Shown here piece after piece: positions 16,351-23,931 of a DNA stretch of 64,000 nt; position 1 is the stretch's first letter, and the number at the start of each line of letters is the position of its first letter. The translations under genes were made by a program, and so were the position numbers. The notes beneath the pieces were generated by a model. That model was not told the DNA's origin. It saw nothing but the letters and a program-made list of their open reading frames with translations, and ran no database searches. Source of the DNA: Oceanobacter sp045430275 (GTDB lineage: Bacteria; Pseudomonadota; Gammaproteobacteria; Pseudomonadales; Oceanobacteraceae); NCBI GenBank assembly GCA_045430275.1, contig JAILXU010000001.1, positions 248,001 to 312,000 of the forward strand. Reading direction: 5' to 3'.

Positions 16351-16974
16351 TTATTTGTGAGCCAGCGTAATAGCGCGATCGACTGCAGCGCTCTGATCGT
16401 CTTCCGGCGTCGGTGTCAGCAGCGAAGGCTGCAGGCGCACGTTATCAATATCCTGAATACCGATGGTGTTCAGCCACCAGGTCAGGTACGTGGAATGATA
16501 GTCCGCGCCGTACTTGGCATCCGCACCCGGTGCAAACACACCAGCGGTGTAGAACACAGCCGCTTTCTTGTTTTCCAGCAAACCGAAGTAGCCGCGCTCA
16601 GGATCGAAGCCGAACGTCAGACCCGGCTGGGTGATGATGTCGATGTACTGCTTCAGCTTGTACGGCACACCGCCGTTCCACATCGGTACTGCAAACGCGT
16701 ATTCATCCGCTGAAGTGAACTGCTCGGTGATGGCCACCACCTGATCCCAGGCGCTCTTGCGGGTAGCGTCCATTTCACCAACGCCAAAGAACGTCATTTT
16801 CGCAGCGGCTTTGTCACCATCAAATTCAGGCAGGTTGGCTTTCCACAGATGCAGGGTTTCGACTTCCAGGGAAGGATCGATCGATTTGCGCGATTCGATG
16901 TACGCCTTGGCGAGTGCATTGGAGTGAGAATCTTCGTCACGTGGTGAGGCAATGATGTGCAGCAGTTTAGTCAT
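16351..16974 (-). CDS. azoR: FMN-dependent NADH-azoreductase / quinone reductase
   Basis: A 207-aa flavodoxin-fold oxidoreductase of the AzoR family, which reduces quinones and azo compounds with NADH. Seen: the N-terminal TKLLHIIASPRDEDSHSNALA flavin-phosphate loop region, VPMWNGGVPYKLKQYIDIITQPGLTF (the family hallmark binding FMN) and GYFGLLENKKAAVF. The start at 16974 has a GGAGAG site; the open frame extends far upstream into the divergent regulator and is not real there. It is probably an operon with the tautomerase and controlled by the CGNR protein encoded divergently 99 bp away. Confidence 0.88.
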   Translation of the reverse strand: MTKLLHIIASPRDEDSHSNALAKAYIESRKSIDPSLEVETLHLWKANLPEFDGDKAAAKMTFFGVGEMDATRKSAWDQVVAITEQFTSADEYAFAVPMWNGGVPYKLKQYIDIITQPGLTFGFDPERGYFGLLENKKAAVFYTAGVFAPGADAKYGADYHSTYLTWWLNTIGIQDIDNVRLQPSLLTPTPEDDQSAAVDRAITLAHK

Positions 16975-16989
16975 GTCAATCTCTCCGGT

Positions 16990-17066
16990 AAGTAACCATC
17001 TAAAGTGTGTTTTAAAGGTTATTTGCTCGGAGGGTAACTTGTCAAATGTTTTTTTAGGGGTTACTT
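16990..17066. promoter_or_regulatory. repeated GGTTACTT-like motifs in the azoR/CGNR divergent promoter
   Basis: The 99-bp divergent promoter contains AAGTAACC at 16990-16997 and its exact complement GGTTACTT at 17059-17066, plus GGTTATTT at 17017-17024 and GGTAACTT at 17033-17040. Four related 8-mers in such a short region look like an operator array, most simply for the CGNR regulator. Confidence 0.5.
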
Positions 17067-17073
17067 TTAATAA

Positions 17074-17739
17074 ATGACTCAAACAGAAAAAGACCAAAAC
17101 GACGTGACAGATAACGAAACTGCCCCGGACAACACTCGGCCAGCCCCCTTTCTGGTCGCAGAACACCCGGCTCTGGATGCGCTGAATAGCCGCTGTGCGC
17201 CCTGGGGAAATGACATCGAATGGTGGGATAACGGCGAAAGCCTGATGGACTGGATGCTGGCTGCCGACTTAATCAATCAGGATGTGATCGATACCTTGCA
17301 CGAACGGTGCTCGGCTCAGGCGTTGGATCAAATAGCGGATCAGGCCAAAGACCTGCGAGAACATTTTCGGGAACTGATCAGCCGCTACGCCGGAGCACCA
17401 CTGACGCCGGATGCACTGGCTGACCTTGCGAAAATTCGCGAGCAATTGCTCAAAGACCGGCAATACATGGACGTGGTTGAAACCGAAAATGGCGAAGGCA
17501 TTGAACTGCGCTGGCAGCGCGACTGGGAAAAGCCCGAGCAATTGCTCGCGCCTCTGGTCGAAAAAATGGCCGATATTTTGTGCTCGCCACAACTGGTGAA
17601 CGTCAGAAACTGCGAATGGCCACCCTGTACGTTGTGGTTCCTCGACATCACCAAAAACAAAAAACGCCGCTGGTGTTCGATGCAGGTGTGCGGCAACCGC
17701 GCCAAGGCGGCGGCTCATCGGGCGAAGAAGAAGGGGTAA
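17074..17739 (+). CDS. CGNR zinc-finger (ABATE-domain) transcriptional regulator
   Basis: A 221-aa protein of the ABATE/CGNR family, predicted stress-responsive regulators. The N-terminal region (FLVAEHPALDALNSRC...WDNGESLMDWM) is the ligand-sensing ABATE domain; the C-terminal zinc finger has two Cys pairs (CEWPPC and CSMQVC) and the family name motif CGNR followed by basic AKAAAHRAKKKG. It is divergent from the azoreductase gene, a common arrangement for a local regulator. The 3' end is duplicated as a truncated copy at 21381-21467 on the far side of the accessory island. No terminator is seen right after the stop codon. Confidence 0.85.
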   Translation: MTQTEKDQNDVTDNETAPDNTRPAPFLVAEHPALDALNSRCAPWGNDIEWWDNGESLMDWMLAADLINQDVIDTLHERCSAQALDQIADQAKDLREHFRELISRYAGAPLTPDALADLAKIREQLLKDRQYMDVVETENGEGIELRWQRDWEKPEQLLAPLVEKMADILCSPQLVNVRNCEWPPCTLWFLDITKNKKRRWCSMQVCGNRAKAAAHRAKKKG

Positions 17740-17874
17740 AGTAAGCTGGGTGAAGATCGTGCTTGGCGACGTGGAGCAGTATGATGATCGTTATTGCATA
17801 AGAGGCCCGTTCATTCGAGAGTATTGCTTTCATACGGGAACGATTATCTATCTATTGATGGCAGAATTACTTCG

Positions 17875-19269
17875 ATGAAACTGAAACGACTGACGCTGAA
17901 GAACTTTCGCTGCTTTGCAGAACTGGAAATTGATTTTCATGAACAGCTTACGGTGCTGATTGCCCCTAATGGAGCGGGTAAAACCACGGTACTGGATGCT
18001 GCCAAAGTGGCTTTATCATCGTTTATCAAGGGCATCGATGTCAGTTCTGCCCGGCCACATGTTTTGGCCAATATCATACCGGATGATGTGCGGCTGAAAA
18101 AAATGCCCTCAGGCAGCATGGAGCCTCAAAGGCCTTCCAGAATCGTAGCCGACGGCATTCTCAGTACACATGAAACGGACATCAGGACCTGGCAAGCGGA
18201 GCGAAAGTCGGTCGAAAGCAGCACGAAAATGTCTCGTGACCAGACATATGACCACATCACTTCAGTGGCCAGAAAGCTTCAGCAACAGTCCCAGCAGGAA
18301 CAGACCAGCGACGACACAGAGCTGCCGTTGATTTTGTATCAGGGAACCGGGCGCTTGTGGTATCAGGGGCGCTTCACGTCCAAGGTTGATGATAAACAGC
18401 TGGAACAACAAATGTATTCCCGTATTTGGGGATACGAAAATTGCTTGACCCCTACGTCTGGCTACAAACAGTTTGAAAACTGGTATGGCTGGTTATTCAA
18501 GAGCTATCGCGAACTGCAAATCGCTACATTGGAAAATCCCAACCTTCATAATGAGCAAGAGCTGGATCGGTATAAACAATCCGTTGAAGCGGTTCAACGA
18601 GCCGTTAATGAAGTAACGGAATCGGTCACGGGTTGGAAAAATCTGCAATATCGTCAGTCTCAGGGACAAAAGTTGGTAATGGAGCATGATGAGCAAGGCT
18701 TTATGCCGCTGAATATGCTCAGTGATGGCTTGCGTAATATCGTCATTCTGGTGGCGGATATCGCCTTTCGATGTGTTCGACTCAATCCACAATATGGAAA
18801 AGAGGCCACTGGTAAGACAAGTGGCGTTGTGCTGATTGATGAAGTCGATATGTTCCTGCATCCAGTTTGGCAGCAACGAGTGATTGGCTCATTGCAACGG
18901 GCATTTCCCAAGCTTCAACTGATTGTTACCACGCATAGCCCACAGGTGCTGACAACGGTATCGAAAGAATCCATTCGCAAATTAATTATTGGCGAAGGTG
19001 GTCAGGCTCGGGCAGAAATACCTCTGATGAATTCATACGGCATGGAAAGCCAAAACACGTTGCAGGGAATTATGGATGTTGACCCACAGCCACCGGTTGC
19101 AGAGAAAGATGATCTTGACCAGCTCACGACGTTGATTGAAAGCGGCCAGTACCAGAGTCAGCAATCCCAGCAACTGTTAAAAGCTCTGATAGAAAGACTC
19201 GGTGCTCAGCATCCACAGATTCTGCGTCTGCAACGCTCAATACGTAGAATGGAAGCCTTGAAACGATGA
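17875..19269 (+). CDS. ptuA: Septu-type anti-phage ATPase PtuA
   Basis: A 464-aa ABC-type ATPase of the OLD/RecF-like AAA group. Walker A is APNGAGKTT (30-38) in a typical KRLTLKNFRCF start; the ABC signature is LSDGLRN (282-288), Walker B is VVLIDEVD (318-325) and the H loop is His354 in VTTHSPQVL. The long insert between Walker A and the signature and the partner gene match PtuA of the Septu defence system, which forms a complex with the nuclease PtuB. The ATPase stop codon overlaps the ptuB start (ATGA). ATG 17875 is preferred; the frame is open 27 codons upstream from a TTG. Base composition is visibly more A+T-rich than the flanks, supporting transfer. Confidence 0.8.
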   Translation: MKLKRLTLKNFRCFAELEIDFHEQLTVLIAPNGAGKTTVLDAAKVALSSFIKGIDVSSARPHVLANIIPDDVRLKKMPSGSMEPQRPSRIVADGILSTHETDIRTWQAERKSVESSTKMSRDQTYDHITSVARKLQQQSQQEQTSDDTELPLILYQGTGRLWYQGRFTSKVDDKQLEQQMYSRIWGYENCLTPTSGYKQFENWYGWLFKSYRELQIATLENPNLHNEQELDRYKQSVEAVQRAVNEVTESVTGWKNLQYRQSQGQKLVMEHDEQGFMPLNMLSDGLRNIVILVADIAFRCVRLNPQYGKEATGKTSGVVLIDEVDMFLHPVWQQRVIGSLQRAFPKLQLIVTTHSPQVLTTVSKESIRKLIIGEGGQARAEIPLMNSYGMESQNTLQGIMDVDPQPPVAEKDDLDQLTTLIESGQYQSQQSQQLLKALIERLGAQHPQILRLQRSIRRMEALKR

Positions 19270-20018
19270 AATATATCGCCAAAAGGAAAGGGCAACCAGA
19301 CTGTATTCATGACCGTCATGATCATCCTCCGGCCTCTGCAAAGGAAGCGCGGCGTAAGTGGGGTCAATTTGTTGGCAAACGGGAATCTGGACTGCTGTTT
19401 GACTTGTTGTTGGAAGAACAATACGGACTGTGTGCTTACTCCGAGATTCGGCCAGATGAACATGAACTTGGCTTTCATGTTGAGCATGTAAAGCCCAAAA
19501 GCAAATACCCCGCTCAAACCTTTGATCATCACAATCTGGTTCTTTCTGCACTTTCCAGCCAAGACCTTAATGCCTTAAAGACCGAATACGGTGACAACAC
19601 GGAGGAAAGTGAATCAGAGCCGATGGGCAGTTATTATTTTGGTGGTCATGCCAAGAAAAGTACATTCAACGCGGAACTGTTTTTATCACCTTTGCAAGAA
19701 TATCCACATAACGATTATTACCTTTATCTTTCTGATGGTCGTGTTGTGGCTCACCCGTTGGGTTCTGAAAGTGATCAACAAAGAACCCAATACACCATTG
19801 ATGTACTCAACCTGAATCACCCCATGCTGGTTGCTCTGCGCAAAGAATGGATTGATGAAATTGATGCCTTCATTGACGAGCATTTGGAAAATGATATGTG
19901 TTTGGAAAGCCTGGCCAGCATTGATCTAATCCCAACCAATAGCCGTTTGAGTAACTTCTTCACTGCAACCAGCCAACGTTTTGGTACTTCAATTACCGAT
20001 ATCGTTCTGAATACCTGA
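19266..20018 (+). CDS. ptuB: Septu-type HNH endonuclease PtuB
   Basis: A 250-aa protein of the TIGR02646-like family of HNH nucleases. The active-site region reads EEQYGLCAYSE (Cys56) followed by HVEHVKPKS (His71, Glu73, His74) and the HHNLVLS segment with Asn90, the usual beta-beta-alpha-metal layout. It overlaps ptuA by four bases, so the two are translationally coupled. The same two effector types also appear in the Ec78 retron, but no reverse transcriptase or retron RNA gene lies here, so a stand-alone Septu system is the better reading. Its stop codon coincides with the start of a duplicated border sequence. Confidence 0.78.
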   Translation: MKYIAKRKGQPDCIHDRHDHPPASAKEARRKWGQFVGKRESGLLFDLLLEEQYGLCAYSEIRPDEHELGFHVEHVKPKSKYPAQTFDHHNLVLSALSSQDLNALKTEYGDNTEESESEPMGSYYFGGHAKKSTFNAELFLSPLQEYPHNDYYLYLSDGRVVAHPLGSESDQQRTQYTIDVLNLNHPMLVALRKEWIDEIDAFIDEHLENDMCLESLASIDLIPTNSRLSNFFTATSQRFGTSITDIVLNT

Positions 20019-20115
20019 ACCCAGACCGCGTCACCACACAAGCATGGTGACGCATCACGCCAAACGGTTCTGGTGTTATTCCGCCAGTGTCCGTTCAATC
20101 CATTCCAGTCTGTCT
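20017..20115. repeat. duplicated end of the DsbA-family gene (left copy)
   Basis: These 99 bp match 21483-21581 at 93 positions. They contain a terminator-like hairpin (GCGTCACC at 20029-20036, GGTGACGC at 20046-20053) and the last coding bases of the DsbA-family gene, here cut off from the rest of that gene. The copy begins inside the ptuB stop codon and marks the junction between the Septu module and the 298-aa gene. Confidence 0.85.
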
Positions 20116-20208
20116 GAGAGAAAATTCAGTACTACAGATCCTATTCAGGGCTGTGTTGTAATCCATCCAGCAGAATAAAAAACTGGTCAAAGTGAAGGAA
20201 ATTATCAG

Positions 20209-21105
20209 ATGTTTAAGCCAGGAAATACAGACTATCAGGCCATCGCTGCGGCTCGCGCCCATGCCAGCAATGCCAACAACCTGCAGCAGGAAGTCTATCG
20301 TCTGAACGACATCATTGATGACCTTGTGGCTGAAAACCGTCGTCTGAAGAACAAGGTGGGTCGCCTCGAAGCCGTGGTGGAGATGGCGGAGGAAAATGCC
20401 CTGGCCACCAGAGAGGCAACTGAAGGCAATACCGTCACCGGGTACACCAACAACCCTGCCACCGATCTTCTCGTTTATGGTCAAGAGCTGGTGAAGAAAT
20501 ACACCCGAAGCAATGTGAACATGCCAAGCTACACCCTTCCCTGGGGAACCCTGCCGGATAAGGATGCGGTCTATGACGGCCTGACCCTGGAAAGCATCAA
20601 GGGAATTAACCTGAGACTGCTGTGCCGCGCCGAGTGGATTGACTACTGCCGCCACTCCATGGACATGGCCCGTTTCGGCTTTCATGTGATCATGGCGTTC
20701 CTGAAGCCGTCTGAGAGCAATGCACACATTCGCAACAAGAAGCTCCTGAATTTTTACGCCTATAATGCGCAACAGTATTTCAAGACCATCGATAAGGCCA
20801 TGAACCCGGAAACCGGCGAAGAAGCCCGCGCCGAGTTTGAACAAAAGCGTTACGTGTTCTGGCAAAAACACGTTCGCTACGGTATCTCCAAAGCCCAAAA
20901 ACGCCCATACCCCAGCGAAAAAGCCATTCGTTCAGCCTTTCCTGACCTGTGTCTGAACCGCTACCTCGTCGGAGCCATGATTGCCAACGTGTACGGCGTA
21001 CATATCGGGACGGGTGAGAAAGCGACCGAATACCGCAAGGAAGGCGCTGGTCTTATGCCATCCGGTGTTTTGAGTGGTGTTGTCAATTCAGGCTTCGTTA
21101 AATAG
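20209..21105 (+). CDS. unrecognised 298-aa protein in the accessory island
   Basis: A 298-aa protein with a heptad-rich coiled coil near the N-terminus (about residues 20-65, NNLQQEVYRLNDIIDDLVAE) and a globular remainder rich in aromatic and basic residues (WIDYCRHSMDMARFGFHVIM, KLLNFYAYNAQQYF, VFWQKHVRYGISKAQKRPYP). No signal peptide or membrane helix is seen, and no known catalytic motif was recognised. It has a fair AAGGAA ribosome-binding site and its own terminator, so it is an independent single-gene unit. It sits between two duplicated border fragments next to a Septu system, which suggests mobile cargo, possibly a defence or counter-defence gene. Function unknown. Confidence 0.8.
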   Translation: MFKPGNTDYQAIAAARAHASNANNLQQEVYRLNDIIDDLVAENRRLKNKVGRLEAVVEMAEENALATREATEGNTVTGYTNNPATDLLVYGQELVKKYTRSNVNMPSYTLPWGTLPDKDAVYDGLTLESIKGINLRLLCRAEWIDYCRHSMDMARFGFHVIMAFLKPSESNAHIRNKKLLNFYAYNAQQYFKTIDKAMNPETGEEARAEFEQKRYVFWQKHVRYGISKAQKRPYPSEKAIRSAFPDLCLNRYLVGAMIANVYGVHIGTGEKATEYRKEGAGLMPSGVLSGVVNSGFVK

Positions 21106-21147
21106 TACATGCTATCCATCAAGGCTGTTCTCATCCCTCTGCCCTCC

Positions 21148-21177
21148 GCCGGAGTTATCCACTCCGGCATCTTTTTT
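21148..21177 (+). terminator. Rho-independent terminator of the 298-aa gene
   Basis: An 8-bp perfect stem (GCCGGAGT at 21148-21155, ACTCCGGC at 21161-21168) with a 5-nt loop is followed by ATCTTTTTT. It lies 43 bp after the stop codon. Confidence 0.85.
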
Positions 21178-21380
21178 GCTTTCCCCGTCTCTGCTTCCGT
21201 TTCCACCTGAGTCGCCATGATTACCTTTCCCGCCCGGCTGACCTGGCTTGCCCGGCATTGGCATGGAGATGCCGCGCCCAACCGGCGCAGCCACTGCCAG
21301 AGCATTGTCTTTAACCTCACGCTCACCCAAGTCCTGATGATCCTGAACGCCCATCCAGCGCAGAATGGCATTTGGGAGTT
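21178..21380. other. non-coding stretch of the island
   Basis: About 200 bp between the terminator and the CGNR gene remnant. No convincing plus-strand gene is seen. A minus-strand frame starting at 21218 (MATQVETEAETGKAKK) has an AAAGG site but runs through the terminator and antisense into the 298-aa gene to 20961; its reality is doubtful. Confidence 0.4.
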
Positions 21381-21467
21381 AAAAACAAAAAACGCCGCTG
21401 GTGTTCAATGCAAGTGTCCGGAAGCCGCGCCAAGGCAGCGGCTCATCGGGCGAAGAAGAAGGGGTGA
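21381..21467 (+). pseudogene. truncated copy of the CGNR regulator 3' end
   Basis: Positions 21381-21465 match the end of the CGNR gene (17653-17737) at 79 of 85 bases and keep its frame to a TGA stop. The zinc-finger residues are changed: CGNR reads SGSR, so one Cys and the Asn are lost. There is no start or N-terminal part. It is a remnant brought in or left by an integration event. Confidence 0.85.
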
Positions 21468-21482
21468 GGTTGAGAGATTAAG

Positions 21483-21581
21483 GAACCCGGATTGCATCAC
21501 CACACAAGCAGGGTGACGCATCACGCCAAACGGTTCTGGTGTTATTCCGCCAGTGCCCGTTCAATCCATTCCAGTCTGTCT
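21483..21581. repeat. border repeat, right copy (intact end of DsbA-family gene)
   Basis: Parental copy of the 99-bp repeat found at 20017-20115 with six differences. It covers the intergenic hairpin (GCATCACC/GGTGACGC, one mismatch) and the last 40 bases of the DsbA-family gene. Confidence 0.85.
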
Positions 21582-22126
21582 TGTCCGAAGTGCAGCTCAC
21601 CGTTGACGACCATGGTCGGCGCGCCGAAGACACCGTTTTCAACCGCATCGTCGGTGGCTTGTATCAGGGCTGCCTTGATTTCTGGTTGGCTGATGGCTTC
21701 CTGAATGAGTGCTGCATCCAGCCCGGCGTTATTGAGCAATTCGGCCATCACGTCCTTGTCACCCAGGTTCTGGGCGTTGGCCCAGGCGGCTTGATACATG
21801 GCCTGATTGTATTCTTCGATGCAGCCATTTTCCTGCGCCCAGATGGCACCGCGCATGGCGTTGACGGTGTTGAAAATAAAGTGCGGGTTGGTCTGGAACG
21901 GGACGCCGTAGTGCTTGGCGTAGCGCGCGAAGTCGGCTTGTATCCAGGCAAATTTGCTCGGGATACCGACCGGTGGAGTGGCCCCCGTTGCCTTGAATAC
22001 GCCGCCCAGTAGCATGGGCTTGTAGTGTATTTGGGCATCGTATTTCTTGCACAGGGCTGGCAGTTGTGTCCAGGCCAGATACGAAGCCGGGCTGATAAAG
22101 TCGTAGTAGAAATCCACTGTTTTCAT
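21542..22126 (-). CDS. DsbA-family 2-hydroxychromene-2-carboxylate isomerase-like protein
   Basis: A 194-aa protein of the kappa-class GST/HCCA isomerase branch of the DsbA family. It begins MKTVDFYYDFISPASYLAW, where Ser12 takes the place of the CxxC motif and would activate glutathione; GVFGAPTMVVNGELHFGQDRL near the end is the cis-proline region. Known members isomerise naphthalene intermediates, but most, like this one, have no pathway context and may act on other glutathione adducts. The start has a GAGGA site. It is downstream of a short-chain dehydrogenase gene on the same strand. Its last 40 bases are duplicated across the accessory island. Confidence 0.87.
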   Translation of the reverse strand: MKTVDFYYDFISPASYLAWTQLPALCKKYDAQIHYKPMLLGGVFKATGATPPVGIPSKFAWIQADFARYAKHYGVPFQTNPHFIFNTVNAMRGAIWAQENGCIEEYNQAMYQAAWANAQNLGDKDVMAELLNNAGLDAALIQEAISQPEIKAALIQATDDAVENGVFGAPTMVVNGELHFGQDRLEWIERALAE

Positions 22127-22149
22127 GGTGTGTCCTCGTGCGGTTGTTG

Positions 22150-22197
22150 TTCTTGTGGTTGTTCTTGTGATGGTTCTTGTGATGGTTCTTGTGATGG
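22150..22197. repeat. 12-bp tandem repeat between SDR and DsbA-family genes
   Basis: TTCTTGTGATGG is repeated three times without error (22162-22197), preceded by one degenerate copy (22150-22161). It lies in the 83-bp gap of this gene pair, so copy-number change would alter spacing only. Confidence 0.85.
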
Positions 22198-22209
22198 TTG
22201 TATCGCCTG

Positions 22210-22935
22210 TCACCAGGTCTCTTTATAAGGTCGAGCATCCAGTTCAAATGTCCAGGCGCTGCGCGGTTGCCGGTGCAATTGCCAGTACAGCTCGGCCAGA
22301 TCATCCGGCTGAATGACGCCGCCCGGGCCTTTGCTGGCAAACAGCTCGGGCATGACGGCTTCGGTATTGCGATTGTCGATGATGCCATCAACCACAATAT
22401 GGCCAACGTGGATGCCTTGTGGCCCCAGCTCCCGCGCCATGCTCTGTGCGAGCGCACGCAGGGCGTGTTTGCCTCCGGCGAAGGCCGAGAATCCGGCACT
22501 GCCACGCAGGCTGGCAGACGCGCCGGTAAACAGAATACTGCCTCGCTGTCGGGTCAGCATGCGTTTGCTGACTTCGCGGCCAATCAGAAATCCGGCAAAG
22601 CTGCACATTTCCCAGACTTTTCGATACACCTGCGCGCTGGTTTCGGTGATGCCGTAACGCACATTACCGCCGATGTTGAATACGCACACTTCGATTGGCC
22701 CGAGCCGGGATTCCACGTCTTCAATCAGTTGCATCACCTGATCTTCTTCGCGGGCATCGGAGTGAATGGCCGTGATGCCAGCGCCCAGTGCGGTGACGTC
22801 TTGCTCCAGTTGTGAAAGATCCCCTCGACGTCGGGTGGCCACGATATGAAATCCTTCTTTGGCAAAGCGCCGAGCAATGGCGGAACCGAGGTGGTCTCCG
22901 GCTCCGATGATCAAGGCAATGGGCTGGTCGGTCAT
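22210..22935 (-). CDS. short-chain dehydrogenase/reductase lacking the catalytic Tyr
   Basis: A 241-aa Rossmann-fold SDR. The nucleotide-binding motif is GAGDHLGSA (11-19), with ATRRRGDL suggesting NADP preference from the Arg cluster, and FNIGGNV replaces the usual NNAG. At the YxxxK position the sequence reads FAGGK, so the catalytic Tyr is Phe; the ARELGPQGIHVGHIVVDGIID that follows is typical of a subgroup where this is seen. Activity as an ordinary dehydrogenase is therefore uncertain. It is upstream of and probably co-transcribed with the DsbA-family gene, and divergent from a LysR regulator. Confidence 0.83.
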   Translation of the reverse strand: MTDQPIALIIGAGDHLGSAIARRFAKEGFHIVATRRRGDLSQLEQDVTALGAGITAIHSDAREEDQVMQLIEDVESRLGPIEVCVFNIGGNVRYGITETSAQVYRKVWEMCSFAGFLIGREVSKRMLTRQRGSILFTGASASLRGSAGFSAFAGGKHALRALAQSMARELGPQGIHVGHIVVDGIIDNRNTEAVMPELFASKGPGGVIQPDDLAELYWQLHRQPRSAWTFELDARPYKETW

Positions 22936-23034
22936 AACGCACTCTCCTGAAGGGCAATGAGATTACTCTAATGATTGCTTTTGGATAAATACAATCGATA
23001 ATCTGGATTAAAACAATAACTGGTGTTTATCGTT

Positions 23035-23931
23035 ATGGAGTTGCAACAACTGCGATTGTTTATCGCTGCGGCGGATACCGGCAGTTTTACGCGCGGAGCC
23101 GAGCGGGCTTTTGTGTCACAACCGGCGCTGTCGGCATCGATTTCCAAGCTGGAGAACGAACTGGGCACGCGCTTGTTTGTGCGCAACAAGCGTCAAGTTG
23201 TGCTGACGCCTGCCGGTCGCAAGCTGCTGAAGCGGGCCAAGTCGATTGTGGGGGAGTGTGCCAAGGCCAGAGAGGAGCTGAGGCAACACGATGTGCAGCG
23301 TCATCTGCGTCTGGGAGTGATCAATACCCTGTCGATTGTCTGGGTGGCGCGTCTGATTGAGCAGTACCGGCAAGCCAACCCGGATTTGCAACTGGATGTG
23401 ATCGACGCGCCGGAAGAGGACATGGCCCGCTTGCAGCGTGATGGGCATGTGGATCTGGCATTGACGGTGCTGGGTGTGGTGCCTGCTGCAACGGCAACCA
23501 TCACGCCGCTGTCAGGAATGGAAATGCGGGAGCTGTTTCGGGAACCGTATGTGGTGGCCATGCTGCCAGAGTGTCATTTGAGCCGAAGTCCATCGATCAG
23601 CATTCGCGACCTGGACAAAGAGCCGTTCATCGCCCGCTCACATTGCGAGCATCGCCCGGTGATGCAGGGATTGCTGAAACAGCATGGCGTGCGTCTGAAT
23701 CTGGCCTATGTCACCAATCAGGATGATCGAGCACTGGCGCTGGTCAAGGAAGGCGTGGGCATCAGTATTCTGCCACACCACTATGTGCCGCACCCGCTGG
23801 TGGCCGTGCCTTTGCAAGAGGACAGCAGTCAGCGGGTGGTGGGGTTCCAATGGCAACCGGGAGAACGTCAGCAGGAAGTTGACCGACTGGTGGAATTCGC
23901 CACCACCTTGCCCTGGAACCGGGCCGCCTGA
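23035..23931 (+). CDS. LysR-family transcriptional regulator
   Basis: A 298-aa LysR protein: the N-terminal winged helix (MELQQLRLFIAAADTGSFTRGAERAFVSQPALSASI is its region) and a periplasmic-binding-protein-like effector domain from about residue 88. It is divergent from the SDR/DsbA-family pair 99 bp away, which it most likely controls. The start is ATG 23035; a GTG four codons upstream is also possible. Its stop codon directly abuts the stop codon of the convergent DUF2892 gene. Confidence 0.9.
   Translation: MELQQLRLFIAAADTGSFTRGAERAFVSQPALSASISKLENELGTRLFVRNKRQVVLTPAGRKLLKRAKSIVGECAKAREELRQHDVQRHLRLGVINTLSIVWVARLIEQYRQANPDLQLDVIDAPEEDMARLQRDGHVDLALTVLGVVPAATATITPLSGMEMRELFREPYVVAMLPECHLSRSPSISIRDLDKEPFIARSHCEHRPVMQGLLKQHGVRLNLAYVTNQDDRALALVKEGVGISILPHHYVPHPLVAVPLQEDSSQRVVGFQWQPGERQQEVDRLVEFATTLPWNRAA

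Noticed and set aside
17875..20018. Retron Ec78-like system
   Set aside because: The two effectors are alike, but no reverse transcriptase frame or retron RNA-like inverted repeat pair was found in the island.
21112..21354. Gly-rich, collagen-like minus-strand frame
   Set aside because: Low-complexity translation of a stretch containing a terminator; no ribosome-binding site and no domain.
22150..22197. CRISPR-like repeats
   Set aside because: The 12-bp units are contiguous with no spacers, and no cas gene is present.
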